Source of the DNA: Brevibacterium atlanticum | GTDB taxonomy: Bacteria; Actinomycetota; Actinomycetes; Actinomycetales; Brevibacteriaceae | Length of the DNA stretch: 64,000 bases | Assembly (NCBI RefSeq): GCF_011617245.1 | Contig: NZ_CP050152.1 | Coordinates: 186,001 to 250,000 of the forward strand | Reading direction: 5' to 3' | In this document: positions 32,981-46,158 of the stretch, piece after piece | How the letters are laid out: each line of letters opens with the position of its first letter | Numbering within the stretch: the stretch's first letter is position 1 | Translations under genes and position numbers: made by a program | Notes under the pieces: generated by a model | What the model saw: the letters and a program-made list of their open reading frames with translations, nothing else | The model's database searches: none | Told to the model about the DNA's origin: nothing

Positions 32981-34195
32981 TCAGGCGGTGATGAGGCCGT
33001 GCGGGTCGAGGACGAACTTCTTCGCGACACCCGAGTCGAAGTCCGCGTAACCCTGCGGAGCGTCCTCGAGTCGGATCGGGGTGGCGTTGACGTTCTTCGC
33101 GATCGAGACCTTGTCGTGCAGGATCGCCTGCATCAGCCCGCGGTTGTACTTCATGACCGGGCACTGTCCGGTGACGAAGACATGCGACTTCGCGAAGCCG
33201 AGGCCGAAGCGCATCGACAGCGACCCTTCCTTCGCCGCCTCATCCGGAGCGCCGGGGTCGCCGGTGACGTAGAGTCCGGGAATGCCGAGGCTGCCGCCGG
33301 CCCGCGTGATGTCCATGAGCGAATTGAGCACCGTGGCCGGGGCCTCGTGGCTCGCGTCCTTGCCGTGGCCGCGCGCCTCGAATCCCACCGCGTCGATGCC
33401 GCAGTCGACCTCCGGCTCGCCGAGGATCTGCTCGATCTGATCCTTCGGGTCGCCCTTCGACACATCGACCGTCTCGCAGCCGAAGCCGCGTGCCTGTGCC
33501 AGGCGGTCCTCGTTGAGGTCACCGACGATGACGCAGGCCGCACCGAGCAGATGCGCCGAGGTGGCCGCCGCGATTCCGACCGGGCCCGCCCCGGCGACGT
33601 AGACCGTCGAACCCACACCGACACCCGCACTGACGGCACCGTGGAATCCGGTGGGGAAGATGTCGGAGAGCATCGTGAGGTCGAGGATCTTCTCCATCGC
33701 CTGATCCTTGTCCGGGAACTTCAGGACATTCCAGTCGGCATAGGGTACGAGCACGTACTCGGCCTGCCCGCCGACCCAGCCGCCCATGTCGACGTAGCCG
33801 TACGCCGAACCGGGCCGGTCGGGATTGACGTTGAGGCAGATCCCGGTCTTGCCTTCCTTGCAGTTGCGGCAGCGGCCGCAGGAGATGTTGAACGGCACCG
33901 AGACGAGGTCGCCGAGCTTGACGAACTCGACGTCGCGACCGACCTCGACGACCTCACCGGTGATCTCGTGGCCGAGCACGAGGCCTTCCGGGGCAGTGGT
34001 GCGGCCCCGGACCATGTGCTGGTCGGAGCCGCAGATGTTCGTGGCGACGGTCTTGAGGATGACACCGTGGTCGACCTTGCGGCCGATGTTGGCGGGATTG
34101 ACCCCGGGACCGTCCTTGAGGACGAATTCCGGGTATTCGGTGTCGATGACCTCGACCTTGCCGGGACCGGCGTAGCTGATTGCCTTATTGCTCAT
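32981..34195 (-). CDS. fdhA: Glutathione-independent formaldehyde dehydrogenase
   Basis: A 404-residue zinc-dependent MDR enzyme. Catalytic zinc residues are in TNICGSDQHMVRG and LVLGHEITGEV; the structural zinc site is CGRCRNCKEGKTGIC. The NAD site is VYVAGAGPVGIAAATSAHLLG. Together with KYNRGLMQAIL and DPHGLI at the end, this matches Pseudomonas FdhA rather than the mycothiol-dependent enzyme. It oxidises free formaldehyde to formate with NAD. It lies next to demethylation genes that would release formaldehyde. Its upstream region has a 5-4-5 palindrome at 34271. Confidence 0.92.
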   Translation of the reverse strand: MSNKAISYAGPGKVEVIDTEYPEFVLKDGPGVNPANIGRKVDHGVILKTVATNICGSDQHMVRGRTTAPEGLVLGHEITGEVVEVGRDVEFVKLGDLVSVPFNISCGRCRNCKEGKTGICLNVNPDRPGSAYGYVDMGGWVGGQAEYVLVPYADWNVLKFPDKDQAMEKILDLTMLSDIFPTGFHGAVSAGVGVGSTVYVAGAGPVGIAAATSAHLLGAACVIVGDLNEDRLAQARGFGCETVDVSKGDPKDQIEQILGEPEVDCGIDAVGFEARGHGKDASHEAPATVLNSLMDITRAGGSLGIPGLYVTGDPGAPDEAAKEGSLSMRFGLGFAKSHVFVTGQCPVMKYNRGLMQAILHDKVSIAKNVNATPIRLEDAPQGYADFDSGVAKKFVLDPHGLITA

Positions 34196-34270
34196 CCTTG
34201 AGCCTCCATATGCGCGAGTGTGCGGGAGTTCCGAGACACAGGTGAGCCGATCGACCCACCTGAAATATCA

Positions 34271-34284
34271 GTCTGTTATCAGAC
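34271..34284. promoter_or_regulatory. Palindrome upstream of fdhA
   Basis: GTCTG-TTAT-CAGAC, a perfect inverted repeat 76 bp before the fdhA start, in an AT-rich patch. Candidate operator; the regulator is unknown. Confidence 0.4.
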
Positions 34285-34328
34285 GTAGATGCAGTCTCGC
34301 TGTCGTCGACGAGCTGTGTCAAGCCCCC

Positions 34329-35261
34329 TCAGGAATCTTCGCGCAGGCGAGTCGAGAGGATGTATTGGGACATCGTGCGCAGATGCTGCATCGACTCCCG
34401 GACCAACGGAGATCTCCGGCTTCCCGCCCGCACTGCGGCGATGATCTTCCGGCTCGGACGCCCGGTCCCGCTGAGCCGGATGCGGCGGACGTTGGCCTCG
34501 CCGGCGAGGCTGGCCAGGCGGGGCAGGAGACTCACGCCGACTCCGGCTCCGACGAGGGCCGCCGAGGTTTCCCACTCGACGGCCTCATGGGCCACTGCCG
34601 GCGTCACCCCGGCCGCGGTGAACGCGGCGACGAAGAGCGAGTGGTACGGCGATCCGGGGCTCGCCGTGATCCACTCCTCGCCGGCCAGCTCTCCCAGCGT
34701 CACCGATTCGCGATCGGCGACCGGATGATCGGCCGGGACCATGACATCGAGCGGATCATCGAGGAGATCGATGCTCTCGAAGCGATCGTCCTCCTCGACC
34801 TGCACATTGCCCTGCATGGACACAATGACGGCGAGGTCGATGCGTTCGGCGATGAGGAGTTCGAAGCAGCGGGTCGGGGTCGCCTCGATGACATGGACGG
34901 TGACGCCGGGGCGCGTCGTGCGCAGCTTCGCGGCCAGGGGTGCCAGGAGATTCGACGAGGCGGTCGAGAAGCCGCCGATCCCGAAATGCTTCGGGGCCTG
35001 TTCGCCCGCACCGAGCGCCCCTGCTCGGATGTCCTCCCATTCGGCCGACAGCGCATCCGTGCGACGGACGAGGTAGCGTCCCGTCGCGGTCAGTCGCAGC
35101 CCGCGTCCGTCCTTGACCAGCAGCGTCATTCCCAGGCTCTGCTGCAGCTCACGCAGCTGGCCGGATACGGCCGAAGGCGAGTATCCGGTGAGCTCCGCGG
35201 TGGCGGCGACGGTGCCACAAGCGGCGAAGGTCCGCAGGGTCGTGAGTCGAGGGTCGAGCAT
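34329..35261 (-). CDS. LysR-family regulator of the glycine-betaine island
   Basis: 310 residues. The HTH at about 1-60 reads LTTLRTFAACGTVAATAELTG then YSPSAVSGQLRELQQSLG. The effector domain starts near residue 92 (FGIGGFSTASSNLLAPLAAKL). It is divergent from gbcA with 184 bp between, and upstream of fdhA on the same strand. LysR proteins usually activate the divergent gene, so it may activate the betaine-oxidation genes in response to a pathway intermediate. Pseudomonas uses the AraC-type GbdR instead, so this control would differ. Confidence 0.85.
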   Translation of the reverse strand: MLDPRLTTLRTFAACGTVAATAELTGYSPSAVSGQLRELQQSLGMTLLVKDGRGLRLTATGRYLVRRTDALSAEWEDIRAGALGAGEQAPKHFGIGGFSTASSNLLAPLAAKLRTTRPGVTVHVIEATPTRCFELLIAERIDLAVIVSMQGNVQVEEDDRFESIDLLDDPLDVMVPADHPVADRESVTLGELAGEEWITASPGSPYHSLFVAAFTAAGVTPAVAHEAVEWETSAALVGAGVGVSLLPRLASLAGEANVRRIRLSGTGRPSRKIIAAVRAGSRRSPLVRESMQHLRTMSQYILSTRLREDS

Positions 35262-35270
35262 GGTTCACAT

Positions 35271-35291
35271 TATGCAGGTATTCCGCATGAT
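35271..35291. promoter_or_regulatory. Candidate LysR-binding box between LysR gene and gbcA
   Basis: TATGCAGG and CCGCATGA-type half-sites flank a short AT core (ATGC-N9-GCAT), close to the T-N11-A layout of LysR boxes. It lies within 30 bp of the LysR start. Confidence 0.35.
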
Positions 35292-35445
35292 ATTGAACGA
35301 AATCTCGCGCTTTTCCTGCAAAGTCGAGATCGCTATCGTTGCCTACGTGATCGCGCTCACACGGCTCGGTCACTGCGGTGTACGGCGCTGTGGTGTGTCG
35401 CCCCGTCGTCCGGCCGCAATCGGCAGACATCCAGGGAGATGAGAA

Positions 35446-36740
35446 TTGACCGCTACCAATCTGGCACCGACGAAGAAGGGCTTCCCCGCAGGCTTCAGCG
35501 AGGAGAAGCTCGACGAGATCCGCGTCCGGCTCGACACCCGTCGGGCCGGCTTCTCGCTCGAGGCGCCGTTCTACACCGATGACAACCTCTTCAACCTCGA
35601 CATGCAGGGCATCTTCGGCCAGCACTGGGTCTTCGCCGGCAGCGTGGCCGAGATCCCCGAACCCGGCGACTACATCACGCTCGACTACGGCCCCTACTCA
35701 CTCGTCGTGCTCCGCAACGACGACGGCGGCGTCAACATCCTCCACAACGTCTGCCGCCACCGCGGCGCTCGCGTACTCACCGAGTCCAGCGGAACCACCG
35801 GCAACCTCGTCTGCGGGTACCACTCGTGGACCTACTCGCCCGAAGGTGACCTCATCCACGCCTCGGCGCCGGGAGAGATGACCTTCGACAAATCCTGCTA
35901 CGCGCTCAAGCGCGCCCACGGAAAGATCGTCGCAGGACTCGTCTTCCTCTGCCTCGCCGAGGAACCGCCGAGCGATTTCGACGAGACCGCGAAGATCTTC
36001 GAACCCTACATCGCCCCGCACGAGCTGGCGAAGACGAAGGTCGCCTACCAGCAGAACATCATCGAAGAGGGCAACTGGAAGCTCGTGATGGAGAACAACC
36101 GCGAGTGCTACCACTGCGACGGTCACCCTGAGCTGGCCTGCTCGCTTTTCCCCACGTGGGGTCTGACCGATGAGACCATCCCACCCCACCTCGAGGATGT
36201 GTGGGACCGCAACCAGCAGGCCCAAGCCTCGTTGGAATACCGGTGCCGCCGCTACGGTCTGCCCTACGAGGTCGTCGAGGAACTCGACACCCGCATCGCC
36301 GGCATCCGCATCTCCCGGGAATCCCTTGACGGTGCGGGGGAATCCTTCTCCGCCGACGGCAGGCGGCTGTCGAAGAAGCTGCTCGGCGACCTGCCGGACT
36401 TCCGACTCGGAAGGTGCTCGATGCACCTGCAGCCGAACTCCTGGTTCCACCTCCTCGGCGATCATGTCATCACCTTCGGTGCGTTCCCGATCAACGCGCA
36501 CCAGACGCTCGTGCGCACCACATGGCTCGTCGCCGACGATGCCGTCGAGGGAGTCGACTACGATCTCGACACGCTCACCCACACGTGGAAGCAGACGAAT
36601 CTGCAGGACAAGGCGTTCGTCGAACTCTGCCAGCAGGGCGCCGCGAGCCCCTTCTACGAGCAGGGTCCGTACATGAAGAGCGAATACCAGGTCGAGGCCT
36701 TCATCAGCTGGTACGTGCAGCGGATGCGGGAGCATGTGGG

Positions 36741-36744
<4 letters not shown>
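35446..36744 (+). CDS. gbcA: Rieske oxygenase, glycine betaine monooxygenase GbcA-like
   Basis: 432 residues. The Rieske [2Fe-2S] ligands are Cys103/His105 (NVCRHRGAR) and Cys123/His126 (VCGYHSWTY). The mononuclear iron domain includes NWKLVMENNRECYHCDGHPEL. Known GbcA with GbcB converts glycine betaine to dimethylglycine plus formaldehyde. The start is a TTG at 35446 after GGGAG, unusual among its neighbours. The stop overlaps gbcB (ATGA). Alternatives are a proline-betaine (stachydrine) demethylase or a carnitine-type oxygenase; the adjacent dimethylglycine oxidase-like gene favours betaine. Confidence 0.88.
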
Positions 36745-40866
<4,122 letters not shown>

Positions 40867-40899
40867 GCGGAAAGGCCTGCCGGCTCCGGCTTAGGAGGG

Positions 40900-40940
40900 C
40901 GTTCTGGTCACGTTTTTCGCAGCACACCGTGACCAGAACG
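40900..40940. terminator. Terminator-like hairpin after the flavoprotein gene
   Basis: CGTTCTGGTCACG (40900-40912) and its exact complement (40928-40940) enclose a 15-base loop containing TTTTT. It lies 34 bp past the stop. It ends the betaine operon and separates it from the minus-strand genes to the right. Confidence 0.75.
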
Positions 40941-41043
40941 ACCACCTAGTCCGACAGCTGCGCGAGGGACGGAGCAAAAGCAGGAATGGGACCTCATCAA
41001 GAAATAAATTGTGCGTCGAGAGACTTGAGTGCGCCCTAGTCCG

Positions 41044-41556
41044 CTATCTCGGGCTTACAGCTCGAATCATGAGGGTCTGGCCGAGTTCGGCAGCGTTCTT
41101 TGTGAGCTCGACGTTGACCCACGCGCACATGTCTGCCGCGGAGTATCCGAGTTCGATTGGCCATGGATAGGCCGAGGCCTGGTCCAGGTCCGCGCAGCCC
41201 GAGAGGGCTGTTGCCCATTCGCGACGTAAGCCTCGGAGCCGGTCCTTGACCGCCTCTGCGGCACCGGGCCAACCGATCTGATCTCGAGTGGGAGGGGGTG
41301 TCTTCGTGAGATGAGCATGCGCAGTGCTCCACCACCAGTCAATGTGCCAGGTAACCCAGGCGACGGTCGGCACTGGCACAGGGTCGGGTTCAGTCTCGGC
41401 GAAGTCCGGGACCCATTCATTTCCGGCACGATGGATATCCCACACGACAGGTGCGACTCGCCAGTGGAGGTCCTCGTCGTTCATTCGTTCGAGGTGGTAG
41501 TCGAGCAGCCCCCAGGCGATCTCGAATTGCCTCTGGAGAAGTCTACGGGTCGTCAC
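41044..41556 (-). CDS. DinB-superfamily protein
   Basis: A 170-residue four-helix-bundle protein of the DinB/YfiT type. His positions in the first and middle helices are visible: LLDYHLERMNDEDLHWR and AWVTWHIDWWWSTAHAH, which can bind a metal. Actinobacterial members include thiol-dependent S-transferases, but no reaction can be assigned. Its ATG overlaps the stop of the oxidoreductase gene by 4 bp, so the two are cotranscribed. DNA between 40950 and 43200 is less GC-rich than its surroundings in places. Confidence 0.8.
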   Translation of the reverse strand: MTTRRLLQRQFEIAWGLLDYHLERMNDEDLHWRVAPVVWDIHRAGNEWVPDFAETEPDPVPVPTVAWVTWHIDWWWSTAHAHLTKTPPPTRDQIGWPGAAEAVKDRLRGLRREWATALSGCADLDQASAYPWPIELGYSAADMCAWVNVELTKNAAELGQTLMIRAVSPR

Positions 41557-42587
41557 GAGGCCTGACCCTTCTGAGGACGCACATGCACCAGTTGCTTTCC
41601 GAGGTTGGCTCCATCGAAGAGACCTTGAAGTGCGGCCGGGGCCGCCTCCAACCCCTCAAGCACATTTTCGGCCCACCTGAGCTCCCCTGATGCGACCCAG
41701 TCGACCAGGTGACCCAGCGCTGTGGGGAAGTCGGCCACATGGTCGAGGAAGATGAAGCCCTCCATGCGCGCTCGTTTGAACGCCAGCTGCATGTAGTTCG
41801 CTGGTCCCATTCCATACCCGGCTGCGGTGTAGCCGGAGGAGACCGATCCGCACAGAGCGATTCGACCGTGCACAGCGAGCCGATCCAGAGCTATCTCGAG
41901 TTGCGGTCCGCCGACGTTGTCGAAGACCGCAGTCAGACCTTTCGGGGCCAACTCTCTCAGTGCATCAGATACGTCGTGGTGGTAGTTGACGCATTCGAAC
42001 CCGGCCACCTCTCGCACCCAGTCAACCTTCGCGCTGCTGCCGGCCGTGCCGATGACCCGAGCACCACGTAGTTTGGCAATCTGCCCAGCCAGCGACCCCA
42101 CGCTCCCGGCTGCGGCAGTAACCAGTACAACGTCGTCCTTGCCGACATCCAGGACACGGTCGATCCCGATGTATGCCGTCAGACCGCTCACTCCGAAGAC
42201 AGTGAGCATTTTCCGGGGGTCGATACCGTCGGGCACCGGATTCATTCCGAATAGCCCCTCCGCGCGGGCCACGGCGTACTCCTGCCAGCCGAGGGTGCCA
42301 TAGACCCACTGCCCCAAGTGGAGCGCTGGATCCTTAGTGGCCACAACGCGTCCCACACCACTGCCGCGCATCACTTCGCCGACGTCCACAGGATCGACGT
42401 ACGTCGAATCCGCGTTGAGCCACGTACGCTGGGTCGCATCGATTCCCAGCCACTCGACCTCTACCAGCGCCTCGCCCTCGGCGAGCGGAGCAATTGGCAG
42501 CTCTCTCAGCACGAAGGTGTCCTCCGTGATCCGGTCCGCCGGTCGCTCCTGCACGACGATCTGGCGGTTCTTACCTGGGAGATTCAC
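41553..42587 (-). CDS. MDR-superfamily NADP-dependent oxidoreductase (quinone/enone reductase-like)
   Basis: 344 residues without zinc ligands. Catalytic-domain segments are LPIAPLAEGEALVEVEWLGID and MRGSGVGRVVA; the NADP site is VTAAAGSVGSLAGQIAKLRGA, followed by YHHDVSDALRELAPKG and FDNVGGPQLEIAL. This is the pattern of prostaglandin reductase/YncB-type 2-alkenal or enone reductases. GGAGGAATT precedes the ATG at 42587. It lies downstream of a TetR remnant and upstream of, and overlapping, the DinB-like gene. Confidence 0.88.
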   Translation of the reverse strand: MNLPGKNRQIVVQERPADRITEDTFVLRELPIAPLAEGEALVEVEWLGIDATQRTWLNADSTYVDPVDVGEVMRGSGVGRVVATKDPALHLGQWVYGTLGWQEYAVARAEGLFGMNPVPDGIDPRKMLTVFGVSGLTAYIGIDRVLDVGKDDVVLVTAAAGSVGSLAGQIAKLRGARVIGTAGSSAKVDWVREVAGFECVNYHHDVSDALRELAPKGLTAVFDNVGGPQLEIALDRLAVHGRIALCGSVSSGYTAAGYGMGPANYMQLAFKRARMEGFIFLDHVADFPTALGHLVDWVASGELRWAENVLEGLEAAPAALQGLFDGANLGKQLVHVRPQKGQAS

Positions 42588-42595
42588 AATTCCTC

Positions 42596-43003
42596 CTACT
42601 GGGACTCAGCGCGTGAGAAACTCGTGACGAGCTCCTCGGCGGTCGGCCCGCACGGAGCGCCTGCGGCAATCCGCGGCGCCTCGGCGTCAAGGGAACGCCG
42701 AAGAACCCGGGCCATCAACTTTGAATCGACTTCCCACATCTCGCCTGCGGCCTGCCCTTGTACGAAGTCCTCAATCAGGTCATCGAGCGAGCGTTCTGCC
42801 ACCATCTCGTAGCTGTGGCCGTCGAAGACCGTACGGTGCGCAGCGATCGCGATCAGTGCCTTCATACGCTCCGGCTCGCGTTCGGCGCGGTTCAACCTCG
42901 ACAACACTCTTTCACGATACCATTCAGCATTCGAATACAGCAGAGTATCTGAACATTCTCGCGCCGCCATCAGTCTCATTGCTGGCGTCCTCGGGGGAGC
43001 CAT
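42596..43003 (-). pseudogene. TetR-family regulator remnant lacking the HTH
   Basis: The frame contains a C-terminal TetR-type domain: NAEWYRERVLSRLNR, MKALIAIAAHRTVFDG, then DFVQGQAAGEMWEVDSKLMAR and VLRRSLDAE. Upstream of about 43003 I find no helix-turn-helix in any of the three minus-strand frames, where a TetR protein should have 50-60 residues of it. The remaining part ends 9 bp before the oxidoreductase start. It is probably a decayed regulator of that gene; a short functional protein of unknown role is possible. Confidence 0.5.
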
Positions 43004-43282
43004 CCTGATCAATAGCGCAGCTCGACGAGGACACCTCAGATACCTGGGTGAGAAGTCCGATGCGGCCAGTGAAGCTCCTGCAGCGGCCGCTCGGTGCTGA
43101 ACGGTGCGGGCGGCTTGGGCTGCGGTATGCACCCGAACATGACACCGATGTTCCATATGGTGGATTTTTGTTGATCATTTGATGGGACGACGAAAGTATG
43201 GCGAGGACAGAGCAATTCCGGCCTCCCCACCTCGGCGAGGAGGTCGGAACCCAGCTGCAGAGGTGAACCCGAAGGAGTGTCC

Positions 43283-44446
43283 ATGTCCTCGCCTGCGATC
43301 ATCGGCTGGTCCCACAGCAAGTTCGGCCGATCCGAGTCCCCGCTGCCGCAGATGATGGGCGACGTCGCCCGCGATGCCATCGCCGACGCAGGTCTGGAAC
43401 CGGCCGACATCGACGTCATCCACGTCGGCGTCTACAACAACGGACTCTCCCGCCAGGGCTTCGAAGCAGCCCTGCCCGGCACCGTGTTCGACGAACTCGC
43501 CCTTACCCCGGCTCACCGACACGAGAACGCCTGCGCCACCGGCTCCACCGCCGTCTTCGCCGCCCACGACTCCATCGCCGCCGGCCGCCACCGGACCGCG
43601 CTGGTCATCGGTGCCGAACGCATGACCCAGGCCTCGGGGCACGACGTCAACGAAGTGCTGCTCAGTGCCAGCTACCGGGAAGAGGAAGAGCACTTCAAAT
43701 CCTTCGCCGGAGTCTTCGGCGAGATCGCCCGCCAATACTTCGACCGCTACGGCGACCACTCCGAGACCCTCGCGAAGATCGCTGCGAAGAACCACGCCAA
43801 CGGCTCCCACAACCCGCTCGCCCACATGCGGAAAGACCTCGGCTTCGACTTCTGCAACACCGTGTCCGAGAAGAACCCCTACGTTGCCGAGCCTCTCCGC
43901 CGCACCGACTGCTCGATGGTCTCCGACGGCGCCGTCGCCCTCGTCATGGCCGCCGAAGACGTCGCCGCCTCCGCCCCGCAGGCCGTGACCTGGAGAGGTA
44001 TGGGCAACGCCAACGACATCATGCCGCTGTCGAGGCGCGACCCGCTCGAGATGGCAGGCGCCCGCGCCGCCATGACCCAAGCACTGAGGGCCGCAGGCAT
44101 CGGCATCGACGATCTCGACCTGCTCGAGACCCACGACTGTTTCACAATCGCCGAACTCCTCGAATACGAAGCCTTCGGACTCGCCGCCCCCGGACAGGGC
44201 CACACCCTCGTCGACGACGGTGCCACCACCGTCGACGGACGTCTGCCGGTCAACCCCTCCGGAGGACTCAAAGCCAAGGGGCACCCGATCGGCGCGACAG
44301 GCGTATCCATGCATGCCCTGGCCGCGGCCCAGCTGACCGGCCGATCACCCGGCCTCCAGATCGAAAGCCCGGAGCTCGCTGGAGTCTTCAACATGGGCGG
44401 CGCCGCCGTGTCGAACTTCGCCTCCGTCCTCGAGCGCGTACGCTGA
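43283..44446 (+). CDS. Thiolase-family protein (SCP-x/lipid-transfer type)
   Basis: 387 residues. The nucleophilic Cys84 is in HENACATGSTAVFAAHDSI. Near the end, LETHDCFTIAELLEYEAFGLA and NPSGGLKAKGHPIGATGVSMH are hallmarks of SCP-x/KAT-like thiolases, distinct from the PaaJ type. It may cleave or condense a 3-ketoacyl-CoA. AAGGAG precedes the ATG at 43283. It is the first gene of the operon with the acyl-CoA ligase, SDR and TRAP genes. Confidence 0.85.
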   Translation: MSSPAIIGWSHSKFGRSESPLPQMMGDVARDAIADAGLEPADIDVIHVGVYNNGLSRQGFEAALPGTVFDELALTPAHRHENACATGSTAVFAAHDSIAAGRHRTALVIGAERMTQASGHDVNEVLLSASYREEEEHFKSFAGVFGEIARQYFDRYGDHSETLAKIAAKNHANGSHNPLAHMRKDLGFDFCNTVSEKNPYVAEPLRRTDCSMVSDGAVALVMAAEDVAASAPQAVTWRGMGNANDIMPLSRRDPLEMAGARAAMTQALRAAGIGIDDLDLLETHDCFTIAELLEYEAFGLAAPGQGHTLVDDGATTVDGRLPVNPSGGLKAKGHPIGATGVSMHALAAAQLTGRSPGLQIESPELAGVFNMGGAAVSNFASVLERVR

Positions 44447-46158
44447 TGCGCGCGATCTCGCCGACTTCACCGGCCAAGGACTTCACCCCCACACCTCGGC
44501 GCGGGGTCAACGTCTCCCACTTCCTCACCCAGACTGCCCGCCGCATTCCCGACCGCCTCGCCGTCGTCGACGACGACCGTGGGCAACGTTGGACGTGGGC
44601 CGAACTCGACGCCCGCGCCGAAGCGCTCGCCGCCGCCCTCCAGTCCGGAGGCGTGGGCCGACGCGACACCGTCCTCCTCGTCTCGGCCAACCATGCCGAG
44701 GTGATCCAGTCCTTCTGGGGAATCCTCCGCTCCGGCGGTGTCATCGCGCCGCCCAATGCGGCTTTGTCGACCGAGGAGCTGCTCGGAATCAGCGCCGAGG
44801 TGGCACCCGCCGCCGTCATCGCCGACCGCGCCCACGCGGAGTTCGTCGCAGCTCTGCAGGCCGAGGGGTTCACCGGGCCCGTGCTGTGGATCGGCGAGCT
44901 GCCCACCATCGGCGCATCACCGAGCGGACCCCACAGCGCCGAAACCACCCCCGGCACGGGGTCGTCTGGTCGTGCAGGGGCGGTCTCAGCGGTTGTGGGC
45001 GTCGACTCGGCAGTCGAGGAGGACGACCCCTGCTGGTACTTCTTCACCTCCGGGTCGACCGGGCGACCCAAGGCCGCGACGTTCACGCACCGCCACCTCG
45101 GCGCGGTGCTCATGAACCATCGCTGCGACCTCTTCCCCAACGAGGACGAGACCGGGGCGTCCCTCGTTCTCGCGCCTCTGTCCCACGGAGCGGGCATCCA
45201 TATGCTCGGGCAGGTCTTCGGCGGCACTCCGTCGATCATCCACCCAGGCGGCAAGCCCAGCGTGGAGTCCCTGTGGCCTGCCATCGACGCGTACGGCATC
45301 ACGAACGCCTTCACCGTCCCGACCATCCTCAACCGCATCGCCGCCGGCTACCCAGAGGGCCGCGGCCCCGACGATCACACCTTGGAGCGCGTCATCTACG
45401 CGGGTGCCCCGATGCTCGCCGCCGATCAGGCCCGCGCACTCGAGAGGCTGGGACCCTGCCTCGTCCAGTACTTCGGACTCGCCGAGGTGACCGGAGCGAT
45501 CACGATCCTCCGCCCCGAGGACCACGGAGCCATCCCCGTCGACGACGCCGGCATCGGCACCTGCGGCCGAGCTCGCACCGGAGTCGAGATCGTCATCGTC
45601 GACGAGACCGGCAGGCAGCTGCCCGCCGGTGAACAGGGCGAAGTCTGCGTGGCCGGACCGACCGTCTGCGCCGGCTATCTCGGTCGCCCCGATGCGAACG
45701 CCGAATCCTTCGCCGGCGGACTCTTCCACACCGGCGATGTCGGCTACCTCAACGAACGCGGGTACCTGTTCCTCACCGGCCGGAAGTCCGATATGTACAT
45801 CTCCGGCGGTTCGAACGTGTACCCCCGCGAGATCGAGGAGCTCCTCCTCACCGACACCGAGGTGGCCCAGGCCGTCGTCGTGGGCGTGCCCGACCCGCAG
45901 TGGGGAGAGATCGGCGTGGCCGTCATCGAACGCGCGCCGTCGACCGGGGTCGAAGGTATCGGCGACGGAGGTGCCGGTGGCGCCGATGCCGACGACCTGG
46001 CCGAGCGGCTGACCGCGCTGTGCAAGTCGGGGCTGGCGAAATACAAGGTGCCCAAGGAGATCCACTTCGTCGAGACCATGCCGGTCACCGCCTACGGCAA
46101 ACTCGCGCGCAAGGAACTCAAGGCCGAATACTCCCAAGGACGGGGCAGCGCACGATGA
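44446..46158 (+). CDS. Acyl-CoA ligase (AMP-forming synthetase)
   Basis: 570 residues. The P-loop is FFTSGSTGRPKAATFTH (near 205), the A5 region YFGLAEVTGAITIL, the A8 hinge LTGRKSDMYISGGSNVYPREIEEL (in parts), and the catalytic Lys is in AYGKLARKELK at the C-terminus. It activates a carboxylic acid with ATP and CoA. Two Ala/Ser/Gly-rich insertions stand out at about residues 165-195 and 500-525. It overlaps the thiolase stop (TGATG). The substrate is unknown but is presumably what the downstream TRAP system imports. Confidence 0.88.
   Translation: MRAISPTSPAKDFTPTPRRGVNVSHFLTQTARRIPDRLAVVDDDRGQRWTWAELDARAEALAAALQSGGVGRRDTVLLVSANHAEVIQSFWGILRSGGVIAPPNAALSTEELLGISAEVAPAAVIADRAHAEFVAALQAEGFTGPVLWIGELPTIGASPSGPHSAETTPGTGSSGRAGAVSAVVGVDSAVEEDDPCWYFFTSGSTGRPKAATFTHRHLGAVLMNHRCDLFPNEDETGASLVLAPLSHGAGIHMLGQVFGGTPSIIHPGGKPSVESLWPAIDAYGITNAFTVPTILNRIAAGYPEGRGPDDHTLERVIYAGAPMLAADQARALERLGPCLVQYFGLAEVTGAITILRPEDHGAIPVDDAGIGTCGRARTGVEIVIVDETGRQLPAGEQGEVCVAGPTVCAGYLGRPDANAESFAGGLFHTGDVGYLNERGYLFLTGRKSDMYISGGSNVYPREIEELLLTDTEVAQAVVVGVPDPQWGEIGVAVIERAPSTGVEGIGDGGAGGADADDLAERLTALCKSGLAKYKVPKEIHFVETMPVTAYGKLARKELKAEYSQGRGSAR

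Noticed and set aside
43004..43282. Possible HTH part of the TetR remnant in another frame
   Set aside because: I read all three minus-strand frames and found no helix-turn-helix pattern, so a simple frameshift is not supported.
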